This document shows positions 7,790 to 16,651 of a DNA stretch of 64,000 bases, one piece after another. Each line of letters starts with the position of its first letter. The stretch's first letter is position 1. Origin of the DNA: Synechococcus sp. CC9616 (GTDB lineage: Bacteria; Cyanobacteriota; Cyanobacteriia; PCC-6307; Cyanobiaceae); contig NZ_KI911558.1 of NCBI RefSeq assembly GCF_000515235.1, forward strand, positions 587,490 to 651,489, written 5' to 3'. Made by a program: the position numbers and the translations under genes. The notes below the pieces were generated by a model. That model saw only the letters and a program-made list of their open reading frames with translations. It did no database searches and was not told the DNA's origin.

Positions 7790-10524
7790 GAATTATCAAC
7801 TTTCTTTCTATCGGGTGCCTATGGCTGCCTTTAGGAATCTGTTTTAACTCAACGATTGCTACTCCAGTCTTCGCCGCGGAAAACATTGCACAAGTCACCA
7901 CTTTAACTGACAATCAGGAAACAGTTAATAGAGCGATTGATTTACAAAAGACAGGTAATTACGCTGAAGCTGCCAAGATATGGAAGACTCTTGTTGAGAT
8001 CAGGAAATCAAAATATGGATCGGAAAGTCTTGCTGCCTCCTATGGCTACAATAGGTTAGGACGTATATATTTTGATCAAGGCTTTTACAACGAGGCAGAG
8101 ACTTATCTTCAGAGAGCGCTGGCGATACAGGAAAAGCAATCAAGTGCCGATCCTTTGGAGATGATCTCTACACTCAGTTACCTAGCCGTGGTGTATCAAA
8201 CTCAATCTTTATATAGTGAAGCGGAACCACTGTTTCAAAAAGCAATTTCAATTTCCGAAGAGATATCAGGAGAGAGTCACGTCTACACAGCTGTACTTTA
8301 TAGAAGCTTGGGTGAGCTATATTCAAAGCAAGGCTTCTACCGCAAAGCAGAAAGATTGTTCCAAAGAGCAATTAAGATTTTTGAGAATAAACTAGGAATT
8401 GCTAATTTTCAAGCAGCCATTACTCTTCGACATCTGGCTGATGTTTACAAAAAAGAAAGATTATACGCAAAAGCCACACCGCTTTACCTTGACGTTCTCT
8501 CTATTTACACAAAAATACTGCCAGAAAATCATCCAGAGACTGCTTTGACACTTAATCACCTAGCATGGGCATATTCAGAGCAAGGCTTAAGTAATAAGGC
8601 CGAGACGCTGTTTCGACAATCTTTAGATATCTATTTAATTTCACACGGCGAAAACCACCCTGCGACGTTAGTAAGTATGAATAATCTTGCGATGTGGTAT
8701 ATGAAAGAAGATCAAGCCCATAAAGCAGAGCCGCTATTGCTGGAGGTGCTCAGCAACTTTGAGAAGATCTACGGTCCAAATCATCCATCTACAGCTGATA
8801 TTATAAATAATTTAGCCTTTTTATATGAGAGCCAAGGATCAAGTAAAAAATCAGCACAAATGCTTAAGAGAGGTTTGATTATTGAAGCAGATTTGATTCA
8901 AAGAGAAGTACCTTTTCTAGCGCGAAATGATCGACTTTCATTTATCAAAAGCCTTGGGTTTACTCATGAAGCAAGTTTCTCATTGGCGTCATCTGGGACA
9001 AGTGGTGCTGAGGTATCTCTCTTCGCTCGCTTGAATCGCCAAGGCTTATTGACAGAAATTGAAAAAAGACAAGCACTTATATCAATGTTTTCAGGTGAAC
9101 AAGTTAAATTAGCAAATGAACTCAAGGAAGTTATGAAACAAATAGCTTCTTTAGCAATCACACCTGATCAACGTAAAGCCCTGTCCGAGCGGCAAGAGTT
9201 CATAGAAAAACAATTATACCGATTGTTGCCGCAATTGAAACCTAGGATTGTTGAGGTAGAAGAGATTGCCAAAGCTCTTCCAGCAGATAGTGTATTGATT
9301 GAATTTCAACGATATCGTCCCTTTACTGCAAACCGTCCTGTTGACAAGCGTTGGGATGATGAACGCTATTTAGCAATGGTGCTCAATTCGAATGGGACAA
9401 TTGAGGTGGTAGATTTAGGATCTGCTGAATTAATTGATAAAAATATTAGCAAAGCTGTAGAAGCAATTGAAAGTCAGTCAAATGAATCGCCAGCATTAAT
9501 CAAAAGAATTAGCGAAATAATTGTTTATCCACTACTGAATGTTGTTAAAAGTACTAAAACTTGGTTCATCTCGCCAGATGGTGAGCTGAATCGTCTGCCT
9601 TTTGCAGCTCTACCTACAGCTGACAATGGCTATTTGAGTGATCAAGTTGAGCTGAGACTGTTGACTACCGGCCGTGAGCTCTTAGATCTACAGAAACCAA
9701 TTTATTTAGCCAAAGGTGATGTGTTGATCATTGCAGACCCAAACTACGATGGAGTTGTGTCTCAGAGGCAGGTTGTTACTAGTTACAACCATGATGATAC
9801 AAGTGTGAAACGTTCAGCTGCTTTGCCTACTCAATTGAAATGGCAGCGCTTGAAGGCAACAGCATATGAAGGCACAAAAATTCAAGGGTTAGTGGGCGGC
9901 GAACTATTGATGGATTTAAAAGCCACTGCGACCACTGTCAAGCAAATTCGTGCCCCACAAATTCTTCATCTAGCGACGCATGCTTTTTACCTGCCTGATC
10001 AAACAAATAAGGGGGCGACCCCACGCGTAGCGTCAAAAACGCAGCGCAGCAGTGGTGAAGGCTTGAGCACATCGCTTTTACAAGGTGAAAGTCCGCTATT
10101 GAGAAGTGGGATTGCTTTGGCAGGGGCCAATCAGCCGAATGCAAATCCAAATGACGATGGTTACTTAACAGCTTTAGAGGTGGCTCAACTCGATTGGGAT
10201 GGAACAGAGCTTGTTGTGATTTCAGCCTGTGAGTCAGGGCGAGGCGATATTCGTGCTGGTGAAGGGGTTTATGGTTTGAAACGTGCAATTGCCGTAGCCG
10301 GCGCAAGGAGCAGTTTGCTGAGTCTGTGGAAGGTGGATGATGCAGCAACAGCAGCCTTTATGGAGAGCTTCTATCAGCGCTTAAAGCAAGGAAAAGGCAA
10401 AGCTGATGCCTTGGCTGAAACGCAAAAGGAGTTCCGCAATCACCCCATTCCGATGTGGCGTGAACCGTATGTATGGGCAGCATTCCAGCTGAGTGGAGAT
10501 TGGAGACCGGTGGAGGGTCTTTAA
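7786..10524 (+). CDS. Exported TPR-CHAT protein (caspase-like peptidase)
   Basis: A 912-residue protein. Residues 1-31 form a signal peptide that ends in a VFA-A cleavage site. Residues about 45-350 are kinesin-light-chain-like tetratricopeptide repeats, with recurring A-E-x-L-x-x-R-A-L cores at about 42-residue spacing. A linker of helices follows, and residues about 580-905 form a CHAT domain of the caspase clan. The catalytic His732 lies in LHLATHAFY and Cys815 in VISACESG. CHAT proteins are cysteine peptidases, some tied to programmed death or defence (for example with gasdermins or Cas7-11), and many filamentous cyanobacteria carry exported TPR-CHAT forms of unknown role. It lies in an AT-rich island beside a zinc peptidase. 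The target is unknown. Confidence 0.9.
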   Translation: MRIINFLSIGCLWLPLGICFNSTIATPVFAAENIAQVTTLTDNQETVNRAIDLQKTGNYAEAAKIWKTLVEIRKSKYGSESLAASYGYNRLGRIYFDQGFYNEAETYLQRALAIQEKQSSADPLEMISTLSYLAVVYQTQSLYSEAEPLFQKAISISEEISGESHVYTAVLYRSLGELYSKQGFYRKAERLFQRAIKIFENKLGIANFQAAITLRHLADVYKKERLYAKATPLYLDVLSIYTKILPENHPETALTLNHLAWAYSEQGLSNKAETLFRQSLDIYLISHGENHPATLVSMNNLAMWYMKEDQAHKAEPLLLEVLSNFEKIYGPNHPSTADIINNLAFLYESQGSSKKSAQMLKRGLIIEADLIQREVPFLARNDRLSFIKSLGFTHEASFSLASSGTSGAEVSLFARLNRQGLLTEIEKRQALISMFSGEQVKLANELKEVMKQIASLAITPDQRKALSERQEFIEKQLYRLLPQLKPRIVEVEEIAKALPADSVLIEFQRYRPFTANRPVDKRWDDERYLAMVLNSNGTIEVVDLGSAELIDKNISKAVEAIESQSNESPALIKRISEIIVYPLLNVVKSTKTWFISPDGELNRLPFAALPTADNGYLSDQVELRLLTTGRELLDLQKPIYLAKGDVLIIADPNYDGVVSQRQVVTSYNHDDTSVKRSAALPTQLKWQRLKATAYEGTKIQGLVGGELLMDLKATATTVKQIRAPQILHLATHAFYLPDQTNKGATPRVASKTQRSSGEGLSTSLLQGESPLLRSGIALAGANQPNANPNDDGYLTALEVAQLDWDGTELVVISACESGRGDIRAGEGVYGLKRAIAVAGARSSLLSLWKVDDAATAAFMESFYQRLKQGKGKADALAETQKEFRNHPIPMWREPYVWAAFQLSGDWRPVEGL

Positions 10525-11172
10525 TCCCGAAGTCATCGTCCCGAACAGGTTTGCCTACCAGAGACCTGGTTTTGGAATCACCCCTCAGGCCATGGAACGA
10601 GTGGTTGGCTTCGGAGGGTTGAACTCCACATCCACCTCAACCAACTCCACCCATGAAAAAGATTCTTGTTTCCCTGTTCGCTCTCGGTGGTGTCTCGATT
10701 GAAATCATCCCAATAGCAGAGGCGTATTCCAGCTGTGCCACTTCCTGGTATGGAAGTGGTCCCTATCGCACCCGTAGCACTTATTTGCGGTGGAATCTCC
10801 GATGTTTCTGATGTTGTGAACCAGCTTCTACGTAAAAATTAGTCAAGAAGTCACCAACCAAGATCTTGTTTGACCAAGTGACAAATGTCAGCACAAATTA
10901 CCATCTTGACCTGTTGGCGACCCATCCAAAAAGCCTGAGACTCCATACCTGCACCCGAAGACTTCTCGAATGATCTCGTTCGAGCGGAAACGGTAATGGT
11001 CCAATTAGGAATTCCGGAGCATGTCTGCAGAGGTTGAGAGTAGTCCTGCAATCTGGTGAAGGTCGAGCTGTTTCACCTCCAGCAGTTACCGCAGCGTTGT
11101 ACCGACGCGTGCGTAGCCCATGAATTCTCGAACATCCTTTAACCCGTGCTTCTCTGAAAATTCACGCCAGAT
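10525..11172. other. Non-coding stretch after the CHAT gene
   Basis: There are about 650 bases that hold only a short secreted-peptide ORF (10653-10811). A 66-codon minus-strand frame (10851-11051) shows no motif. The composition returns toward GC-rich here, so the right edge of the AT-rich island is near 10.5 kb. Confidence 0.5.
10653..10811 (+). CDS. Small secreted peptide, possibly truncated
   Basis: A 52-codon frame that opens with a good signal peptide (MKKILVSLFALGG, cleavage likely after AEA) and continues with a Ser-, Tyr- and Gly-rich mature part, YSSCATSWYGSGPYRT. It then runs into LRWNLRCF and stops. The abrupt change suggests that a frameshift cut a longer Gly/Tyr-rich secreted protein short. 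No partner gene is adjacent. A functional small exported peptide is the alternative. Confidence 0.4.
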   Translation: MKKILVSLFALGGVSIEIIPIAEAYSSCATSWYGSGPYRTRSTYLRWNLRCF

Positions 11173-11426
11173 CCAGCCGTTCTTGGCGTCCTTGTTTCAG
11201 TCCGTCTGGCACACGGGAATCCGCTGCGGCGCTGAGTTCATCCAGGCGTTGGTTGCATTTCTGCTGTTGGTGAGTTGGCGGCACCGGCGTGGCGGGTGGT
11301 GCTGTTTTGCGCCTCGGTGGTGGTTTGCCCCTGGTCTGATCCGTTCCTCTGCAGAATCACTGCATTGATGGGGGGCTTGGTGGCTGGAGCTGGTGTGATT
11401 CCTGCTGACCAAAGCTGGCCCTGGTG
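11173..11426 (+). repeat. 255-bp repeat, copy 2, running into the intact DUF4336 gene
   Basis: Direct repeat of 5524-5778. The match starts at CCAGCC and ends 58 bases into the DUF4336 gene, covering its upstream region and first 20 codons. One base is missing relative to copy 1 near 11281, which breaks the upstream open frame. The two copies bound a 5.4-kb segment that includes the CHAT gene and zinc peptidase. Confidence 0.8.
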
Positions 11427-12549
11427 GCCGCTGCTCCCGCTCTATCCGTATGGTCGCCGCCGCACGGTGTTCAGTGAGTTAATCCCCGGGCAGCTCTGGA
11501 GCCTCGAGCAGCTGCAGGGGGTGTATTACGTGGCGGTGCCCGTGCGGCTCACCGTGGCCAAGGTGCCGGGTGGCTTGATGTTGGTGAACCCGCTGCCGCC
11601 GACCCGCGAGCTGCGCCAGGAGATTGCTGCGCTGGAGCAACAGCACGGACCCGTGCGCTCGATCGTGTTGCCCACCGCCTCGGGACTGGAGCACAAGTTG
11701 CCCTTGCCCCCCCTGGCGCGGGCTTTCCCTAACGCAGATCTCTGGGTCTGTCCAGGACAGTGGAGTTTCCCGATTCCCTTGCCGTCCTCCTGGCTTGGTA
11801 TTCCGTCACATCGAACAAGAGTGTTGCTCGACGATGGCGTCCCCCATGGCGATGTTTGTGAGTGGATCTCCCTGGGACCGCTCGATCTTGGCTTGGGTCG
11901 TTTTCAAGAGGTGTCCTGTTTTCATCGCCCCTCAGGGGCTCTGCTAGTGACCGATGCCCTGGTGGGCATCAGTGCCGAACCGCCAGCGTTGTTCGACTTG
12001 GACCCAACTCCCCTGTTGTTCCATGCTCGTGAATGCGGAGATGAGCCACTTGCGGATTCACCCGAGGCACGTTGTCGCGGTTGGGCACGACTGGTGCTTT
12101 TTGCCTCTTACCTAAGACCTGAACCGTTGGAGGTTCCAGCTGTTCCAGAACTGCTGCGCCATGCTTTTCGTCCGGGGCTCAGATCCTTGCGGGCTCATTT
12201 TGGCCTGTATCCCTTCCGCTGGAAGCCTGGCTGGCAGGAGTCTGCCGATGGCTTGATGGGCAGCGCAGCGCCCAAGCTGCAGGTGGCTCCTGTCCTTGAG
12301 CGCCTTGTCCTGCCCCGAGCGCTCACCAGCCTGATCACCTGGCTGGGAGACGTGTCACGCTTCAGCGATCTGCGCTGGCTTGTTCCTGCTCATTACTGCG
12401 CTCCTCTGAATTTTGGATCTGAGGAGGTTCTGGCCTTACGGAACGAGCTCACAAAAAGGACCTGGGCCCCAGATGATCACAATTGGGCCTTTTTGAGTTC
12501 TATCGATCAACGTTTGCTGAAGCTCGGTGTTGTGCCGAAGAATCCCTAA
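11368..12549 (+). CDS. DUF4336 domain protein
   Basis: A 393-residue protein from the ATG at 11368. The frame is open back to 11275, and a GTG at 11395 is also possible. The body begins DQSWPWWPLLPLYPYGRR and continues with PTASGLEHK, all typical of the DUF4336 family found in cyanobacteria and plants. The family is distantly related to metallo-beta-lactamase folds, and one can see SIVLPTASGLEHKLPL and VPAHYCAPLN segments. No biochemical role is established. A fragment of its 5' end is duplicated at 5524-5778. It is convergent with the DUF760 gene one base downstream. Confidence 0.85.
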   Translation: MGGLVAGAGVIPADQSWPWWPLLPLYPYGRRRTVFSELIPGQLWSLEQLQGVYYVAVPVRLTVAKVPGGLMLVNPLPPTRELRQEIAALEQQHGPVRSIVLPTASGLEHKLPLPPLARAFPNADLWVCPGQWSFPIPLPSSWLGIPSHRTRVLLDDGVPHGDVCEWISLGPLDLGLGRFQEVSCFHRPSGALLVTDALVGISAEPPALFDLDPTPLLFHARECGDEPLADSPEARCRGWARLVLFASYLRPEPLEVPAVPELLRHAFRPGLRSLRAHFGLYPFRWKPGWQESADGLMGSAAPKLQVAPVLERLVLPRALTSLITWLGDVSRFSDLRWLVPAHYCAPLNFGSEEVLALRNELTKRTWAPDDHNWAFLSSIDQRLLKLGVVPKNP

Positions 12550-12550
12550 A

Positions 12551-12904
12551 TCAGAGATTGAGCTGATCGTCAGATTCGACCGCCATTTCGTCGTCAGCAA
12601 AAAGATTTTCCTCCAACTCCTTGCGCTGCTCCATCTGGCGAAGGAAGTAGCCCGTCATCATGGCTGAGGCGAGCATGTTGGCCAGGTTGTCCCTGTTAGC
12701 AGTGACTTTCACTTCGAAGTGCTCGCCTGGAAGCATGCCCAGCAGCCCCTGAACGTTGTGGCGAATGATGTCCTGGATTTCGCCGGATGCAGAACGTGCG
12801 ACACGCTGGAGAGTGTCAGGGGACTGCTCCTGTAGGTACTGGATCAGGCTGTTCCCCGCTTGACCGTCGCTGTGATCCGTGGTCAAAAACTCGGGATTGA
12901 ACAT
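12551..12904 (-). CDS. DUF760 family protein
   Basis: A 117-residue soluble protein. The middle, LIQYLQEQSPDTLQRVARSASGE in part, and the later IIRHNVQGLLGMLPGEHFEVKV are the hallmarks of DUF760, a family conserved in cyanobacteria and plastid-bearing plants. A predicted helical C-terminus (MLASAMMTGYFLRQMEQRKELE) follows. No catalytic residues are apparent. The gene follows lepB on the same strand after a 15-base gap, so the two may be co-transcribed. Function is unknown. Confidence 0.88.
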   Translation of the reverse strand: MFNPEFLTTDHSDGQAGNSLIQYLQEQSPDTLQRVARSASGEIQDIIRHNVQGLLGMLPGEHFEVKVTANRDNLANMLASAMMTGYFLRQMEQRKELEENLFADDEMAVESDDQLNL

Positions 12905-12919
12905 CCTGTGTGATCAGCA

Positions 12920-13543
12920 TCACGGACCCGACACTAACGCAGCCTCCGGATTCAGCCCGTCCTCATTGTTGGCGGAGATCCGTATCGGACCAAATCGCAC
13001 CGGCGGCCAGTAGCGCCAGACGGCGGTTCCGATCACATTGGCCTGGGGAAGTGGTCCCCAAAGGTGGGAATCGAGGCTTGTATTGCGGTTGTCTCCCATC
13101 ACCCAGAGCTGATTCGGCGCAATGGTTACCGGCTCCATCGCGTAATCGATCGATTCGGCCAGCCAGGGTTCCTCCAGAATCTCTCCATTGCGAATCAAGA
13201 CTCCGTCACGCACTTCCAATTGATCTCCCGGTTGTCCCACAACCCGTTTGATCAGAGCGGCTGACGGGTCGTAGCCGGCTTCGACCAGTTGCGGCGGGGC
13301 TGCGAACACAACAATGCTGTCCAGTGGCAGCGGGGACCCTTGCCGCCGGCTGAGCCGCGGACGGATCTTCTCAACAAGGATCCTGTCCTGCAGCTGCAGG
13401 GTGGGCAGCATTGATCCGGATGGAATCCAGCGGGGTTCGATCACGATCCAGCGCACCAACAAAGCCAGCAGACCCCAGAGGATCAGGTTGCGCCAAAAAC
13501 GATCGGGTTTCTTGTCGTCGGAAGGAGTTGAGGGTGATGTCAA
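12920..13543 (-). CDS. lepB: Signal peptidase I
   Basis: A 207-residue S26 peptidase that cleaves signal peptides on the outer face of the membrane. A single N-terminal transmembrane helix (residues 18-35) leads to the catalytic serine Ser44 in IPSGSMLPTL. The general base Lys99 is in ALIKRVVG, and the structural box MGDNRNTSLDSHLWG is present. The length suits a cyanobacterial type I enzyme with one membrane span. It lies between the broken AraC gene and DUF760, on the same strand as both. Confidence 0.95.
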   Translation of the reverse strand: MTSPSTPSDDKKPDRFWRNLILWGLLALLVRWIVIEPRWIPSGSMLPTLQLQDRILVEKIRPRLSRRQGSPLPLDSIVVFAAPPQLVEAGYDPSAALIKRVVGQPGDQLEVRDGVLIRNGEILEEPWLAESIDYAMEPVTIAPNQLWVMGDNRNTSLDSHLWGPLPQANVIGTAVWRYWPPVRFGPIRISANNEDGLNPEAALVSGP

Positions 13544-13558
13544 CAGTTTTTGGAGTCC

Positions 13559-14030
13559 TCAGCGTTTCATGAGCGTGTCACGGGGTAATTCTCCGAACAA
13601 TTCTCTGTAGTAGCGGCTGACATCTCCACGGCTTGGAAAGCCATAGCGAAGTGCCACATCCCCGACTCCGCTTGGTTCAACACCGCTTGCACTTGACCAG
13701 GTGAGGCTCCAGGTCCTGATTCAGTTCAACAGCGATCTGCGTCACGGCTGAATTGCGATCACCCTGAAAAATCAATCCCTGGCTGGAATCAATCCTGACG
13801 ACTGGAAATCCAAGGGTCTTTGACGCACGCAGACGACCCTGCAGAGGACCTGGGGTGAACTGAGTAATGCGGCATCTGTACCCGATGGTTCTGCAGAACT
13901 GCTTGAGCTCACTGCTGCTTCGAAATGGTTGGTCGATCATTCGTGATGGTCGGCCAGTTTGAGAAACCTCAACTCCTTTTGGCAACAAATCGCTCCGAAA
14001 CAGCTGTTGCAGCAAAATTCCAAAAAGCAT
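13559..14030 (-). pseudogene. AraC-family transcriptional regulator, frameshifted and internally deleted
   Basis: Reading leftwards from an ATG at 14030, the first 117 codons resemble the N-terminal sensor half of a cyanobacterial AraC regulator (TIGYRCRITQFTPGPLQG, GLIFQGDRNS), then a stop occurs at 13677. In another frame, immediately downstream, the typical end of an AraC DNA-binding domain appears: VALRYGFPSRGDVSRYYREL, ending at 13559. The first helix-turn-helix of the pair is absent, and the two parts are joined by a frame change, so a deletion plus frameshift is the likely cause. The protein cannot be functional as read. The 5' end abuts menD on the other strand. Confidence 0.82.
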
Positions 14031-14037
14031 TTGGCTG

Positions 14038-15771
14038 TTGCTTTCGGTTGCTGCCGCGAATTTCAGAGTTGCTCTCGGCCTGCTCCTGTCTTTCCGACGT
14101 TTTGGTCTTGAGCGACTGGTCCTGTGTCCTGGCAGCCGGTCCGGGGCTTTGGCAACCGCCGCTGGGCTTCTGGCAAAGAAAGGCGATCTTTGGCTGACGA
14201 CCGCCATCGATGAGCGATCAGCAGCGTTTCTGGCTCTTGGGATGGCGACGGCGTCCGGCAAAGCCGTGGCTGTAATCACCAGCTCCGGAACGGCGGTCGC
14301 CAATCTGTTGCCTGCTGCGGTGGAGGCGGATCGCTCCTGCCAGCCGTTGTTGCTTCTGACTGCCGATCGTCCTTTAAGGCTCAAAAACTGCGGGGCGAAT
14401 CAAACCGTCAATCAGGAGGAGTTTCTGGGACCGGTCTGTCGTTGGGCCCATTCCGGTCCGCTGCAGGGACTGCACTGTGCTGAGGTTGAGGATCTTGATC
14501 GTCTCGCCGCAAACAGCTGGCACCGGGCTCATGGCAGCGTCACTGACGCTGCTGGACCGGTTCACCTCAACCTTCCCTTCGAGGAACCCTTGCATGCCTC
14601 CGTTGCAGAGCAAGAGGATGGCCTTGCAGCCTTGATTAGCGGCCAGGCCGATCCGGTCGCGATCGCTTCAGCAAATCCACCTCCGATCAACGCTGCCCCT
14701 CTGTTGGATCCTTCCCTGCCCGGAGTTGTGGTGGCAGGGCCATGGAGAGGTCTCGCCTCTGATCTGACCTCGTTTCAGCAGGCCGTGCGCGAATGGCAAC
14801 AGCGCAGTGGTTGGCCCTTGTTGGCGGATCCGTTGTCCGCCTTGCCAGTCGATCTGCCAGGACGACTTGATCACTGGGAGTTGTTGCTTGAGGCTCTGCC
14901 GATCGGTGAGTCCCTGCAGGTGCTGCGGCTCGGTCCCATGCCAGCCAGTCGCAAGCTTGAAAAGTGGCTTTCGGGTTTTTCCGGCCCTCAGTTGCTGATC
15001 ACCGAAGGTGATCCCCGACCGCTCGATCCGCTTGGTCTCGCAACCCAGTGGCATGGGGGCATGCAGGCCTGGCTTGCTCAGCAACCAGAAGGTTCGCTTG
15101 GCTCTTCAAGCGTGTTGAAGCAACTCGATGAAAGGCTCGGGACACTTCTCGATGCCCAGATTCCCTGTTGCGGAGTGGCCACCGAACCGGCCCTTGCGCG
15201 CGCCTTGGCACGGCTGCTGCCCGAGACGATCCCGGTGATGCTCGCCGCAAGTTCACCCGTGCGCGACTGGATGGTCTGGAGTGGTTCGGGCGGCTACCGC
15301 CACCGCTGTTTCAGCTTCCGTGGCGCGTCTGGGATCGATGGAACGCTCTCGCTGGCGATGGGTCTGGCGATGGTGCAAGGCCGGACGGTGCTGATCACGG
15401 GAGATCTCGCTCTCCTTCACGACAGCAATGGTTGGCTGCATGGCCGCGATGGTGCTCCTCCCTTGCTGGTTGTTCTGATCGACAACGCCGGGGGCGGCAT
15501 TTTTGAACAACTGTCGATCGAGTCCGGTACGCCGGAGCAATTCGACCGTCTGTTCGCGATGCCGCAGCGCGTTGATCCGCTGGCCCTGGCCTCTGCCCAT
15601 GGCATTCCGGCACGTCAACTGGCCTGCCTGGATGATTTGCAGGATGCTCTGGAGTGGGGGTTGATGGTTGAGGGTCCGGCCCTGTTGCGCGTCAGCACCA
15701 GCCGTCGCCTGGATGTTGCGTTGCGACGGCATCTGCGCGCCGCTGCTCAGAATGAGTTGTTGACGCGCTGA
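14038..15771 (+). CDS. menD: SEPHCHC synthase (menaquinone/phylloquinone pathway)
   Basis: A 577-residue thiamine diphosphate enzyme that joins 2-oxoglutarate to isochorismate, the first committed step toward the phylloquinone of photosystem I. The N-terminal domain starts with RLVLCPGSRSGALA and the ThDP glutamate region AIDERSAAF. The C-terminal domain has GDLALLHDSNGWL and the NAGGGIFEQL metal-binding segment. No ATG, GTG or upstream start is available in frame, since a stop lies at 13960, so TTG at 14038 is the likely start. It precedes menB by six bases, and the two form a men operon. Confidence 0.95.
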   Translation: MLSVAAANFRVALGLLLSFRRFGLERLVLCPGSRSGALATAAGLLAKKGDLWLTTAIDERSAAFLALGMATASGKAVAVITSSGTAVANLLPAAVEADRSCQPLLLLTADRPLRLKNCGANQTVNQEEFLGPVCRWAHSGPLQGLHCAEVEDLDRLAANSWHRAHGSVTDAAGPVHLNLPFEEPLHASVAEQEDGLAALISGQADPVAIASANPPPINAAPLLDPSLPGVVVAGPWRGLASDLTSFQQAVREWQQRSGWPLLADPLSALPVDLPGRLDHWELLLEALPIGESLQVLRLGPMPASRKLEKWLSGFSGPQLLITEGDPRPLDPLGLATQWHGGMQAWLAQQPEGSLGSSSVLKQLDERLGTLLDAQIPCCGVATEPALARALARLLPETIPVMLAASSPVRDWMVWSGSGGYRHRCFSFRGASGIDGTLSLAMGLAMVQGRTVLITGDLALLHDSNGWLHGRDGAPPLLVVLIDNAGGGIFEQLSIESGTPEQFDRLFAMPQRVDPLALASAHGIPARQLACLDDLQDALEWGLMVEGPALLRVSTSRRLDVALRRHLRAAAQNELLTR

Positions 15772-15777
15772 AAGCCG

Positions 15778-16647
15778 ATGTCTCAGCCACGGCAGGTTCT
15801 TCCCGGTCCAGTCGCCGTGGCCTGGCAGCCCTGGGGCGACTACTCAGACATTCTTTTGGACCGCTGCCAGGAGGGCATCGCGCGGGTGGCGATCAACCGC
15901 CCGTCCAAACGCAATGCCTTCCGGCCACAGACCGTCGTTGAACTCTGCGATGCCTTCACCCGCATCCGCGATGACCAGCGGATCGGCGTTGTGTTGTTCA
16001 CCGGAGTGGGGCCCGCTGACGATGGCGGCTACGCCTTCTGCTCAGGGGGAGACCAGAGCGTGCGTGGCGACGGCGGTTACGTGGGGGAGGACGGTCTGCC
16101 GCGGCTGAATGTGCTGGATCTGCAGCGCATCATCCGCAGCCTTCCCAAGGTGGTGATCGCCCTGGTGGCTGGCTACGCCATCGGGGGTGGCCAGGTGTTG
16201 CACCTGCTCTGTGATCTCAGCCTGGCTGCAGACAATGCCGTGTTCGGTCAGACGGGGCCGAAGGTTGGCAGCTTCGATGGCGGCTTCGGGGCCGGATTTC
16301 TCGCCCGGGTGGTGGGCCAGCGAAAAGCGCGAGAGATCTGGTTCCTCTGCCGTCGCTACGGGGCCGAGGAGGCTCTCCGGATGGGACTTGTGAATGCGGT
16401 GCTCCCTCTCGATGATCTCGAATCAGAGGGGGTGCGCTGGGCCAGGGACGTTCTGCAGCACAGCCCAACTGCCATTCGCTGCCTCAAGGCCAGCTTCAAC
16501 GCTGAAACCGATGGGTTGGCTGGTCTGCAGGAGCTGGCCGGCCAGGCCACCCATCTCTTCTATCGAACCGATGAGGCCCAGGAAGGCCGTGACGCTTTCC
16601 TGGAGAAACGCCCCCCTGACTTCTCCTCAACGGGCTGGTTACCTTGA
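15778..16647 (+). CDS. menB: 1,4-dihydroxy-2-naphthoyl-CoA synthase
   Basis: A 289-residue crotonase-fold enzyme that closes the naphthoquinone ring in phylloquinone synthesis. It shows the oxyanion-hole strand [11 protein letters not shown], the family block [17 protein letters not shown], and the MenB-specific [15 protein letters not shown] that supplies the catalytic aspartate region. The C-terminus [13 protein letters not shown] is also typical. It follows menD after six bases and is followed four bases later by the L,D-transpeptidase gene. Confidence 0.96.
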   Translation: MSQPRQVLPGPVAVAWQPWGDYSDILLDRCQEGIARVAINRPSKRNAFRPQTVVELCDAFTRIRDDQRIGVVLFTGVGPADDGGYAFCSGGDQSVRGDGGYVGEDGLPRLNVLDLQRIIRSLPKVVIALVAGYAIGGGQVLHLLCDLSLAADNAVFGQTGPKVGSFDGGFGAGFLARVVGQRKAREIWFLCRRYGAEEALRMGLVNAVLPLDDLESEGVRWARDVLQHSPTAIRCLKASFNAETDGLAGLQELAGQATHLFYRTDEAQEGRDAFLEKRPPDFSSTGWLP

Positions 16648-16651
16648 ATCC

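Noticed and set aside
10851-11051. 66-codon minus-strand frame between the CHAT gene and DUF4336
   Set aside because: No motif or ribosome site, and it lies in a decayed region.
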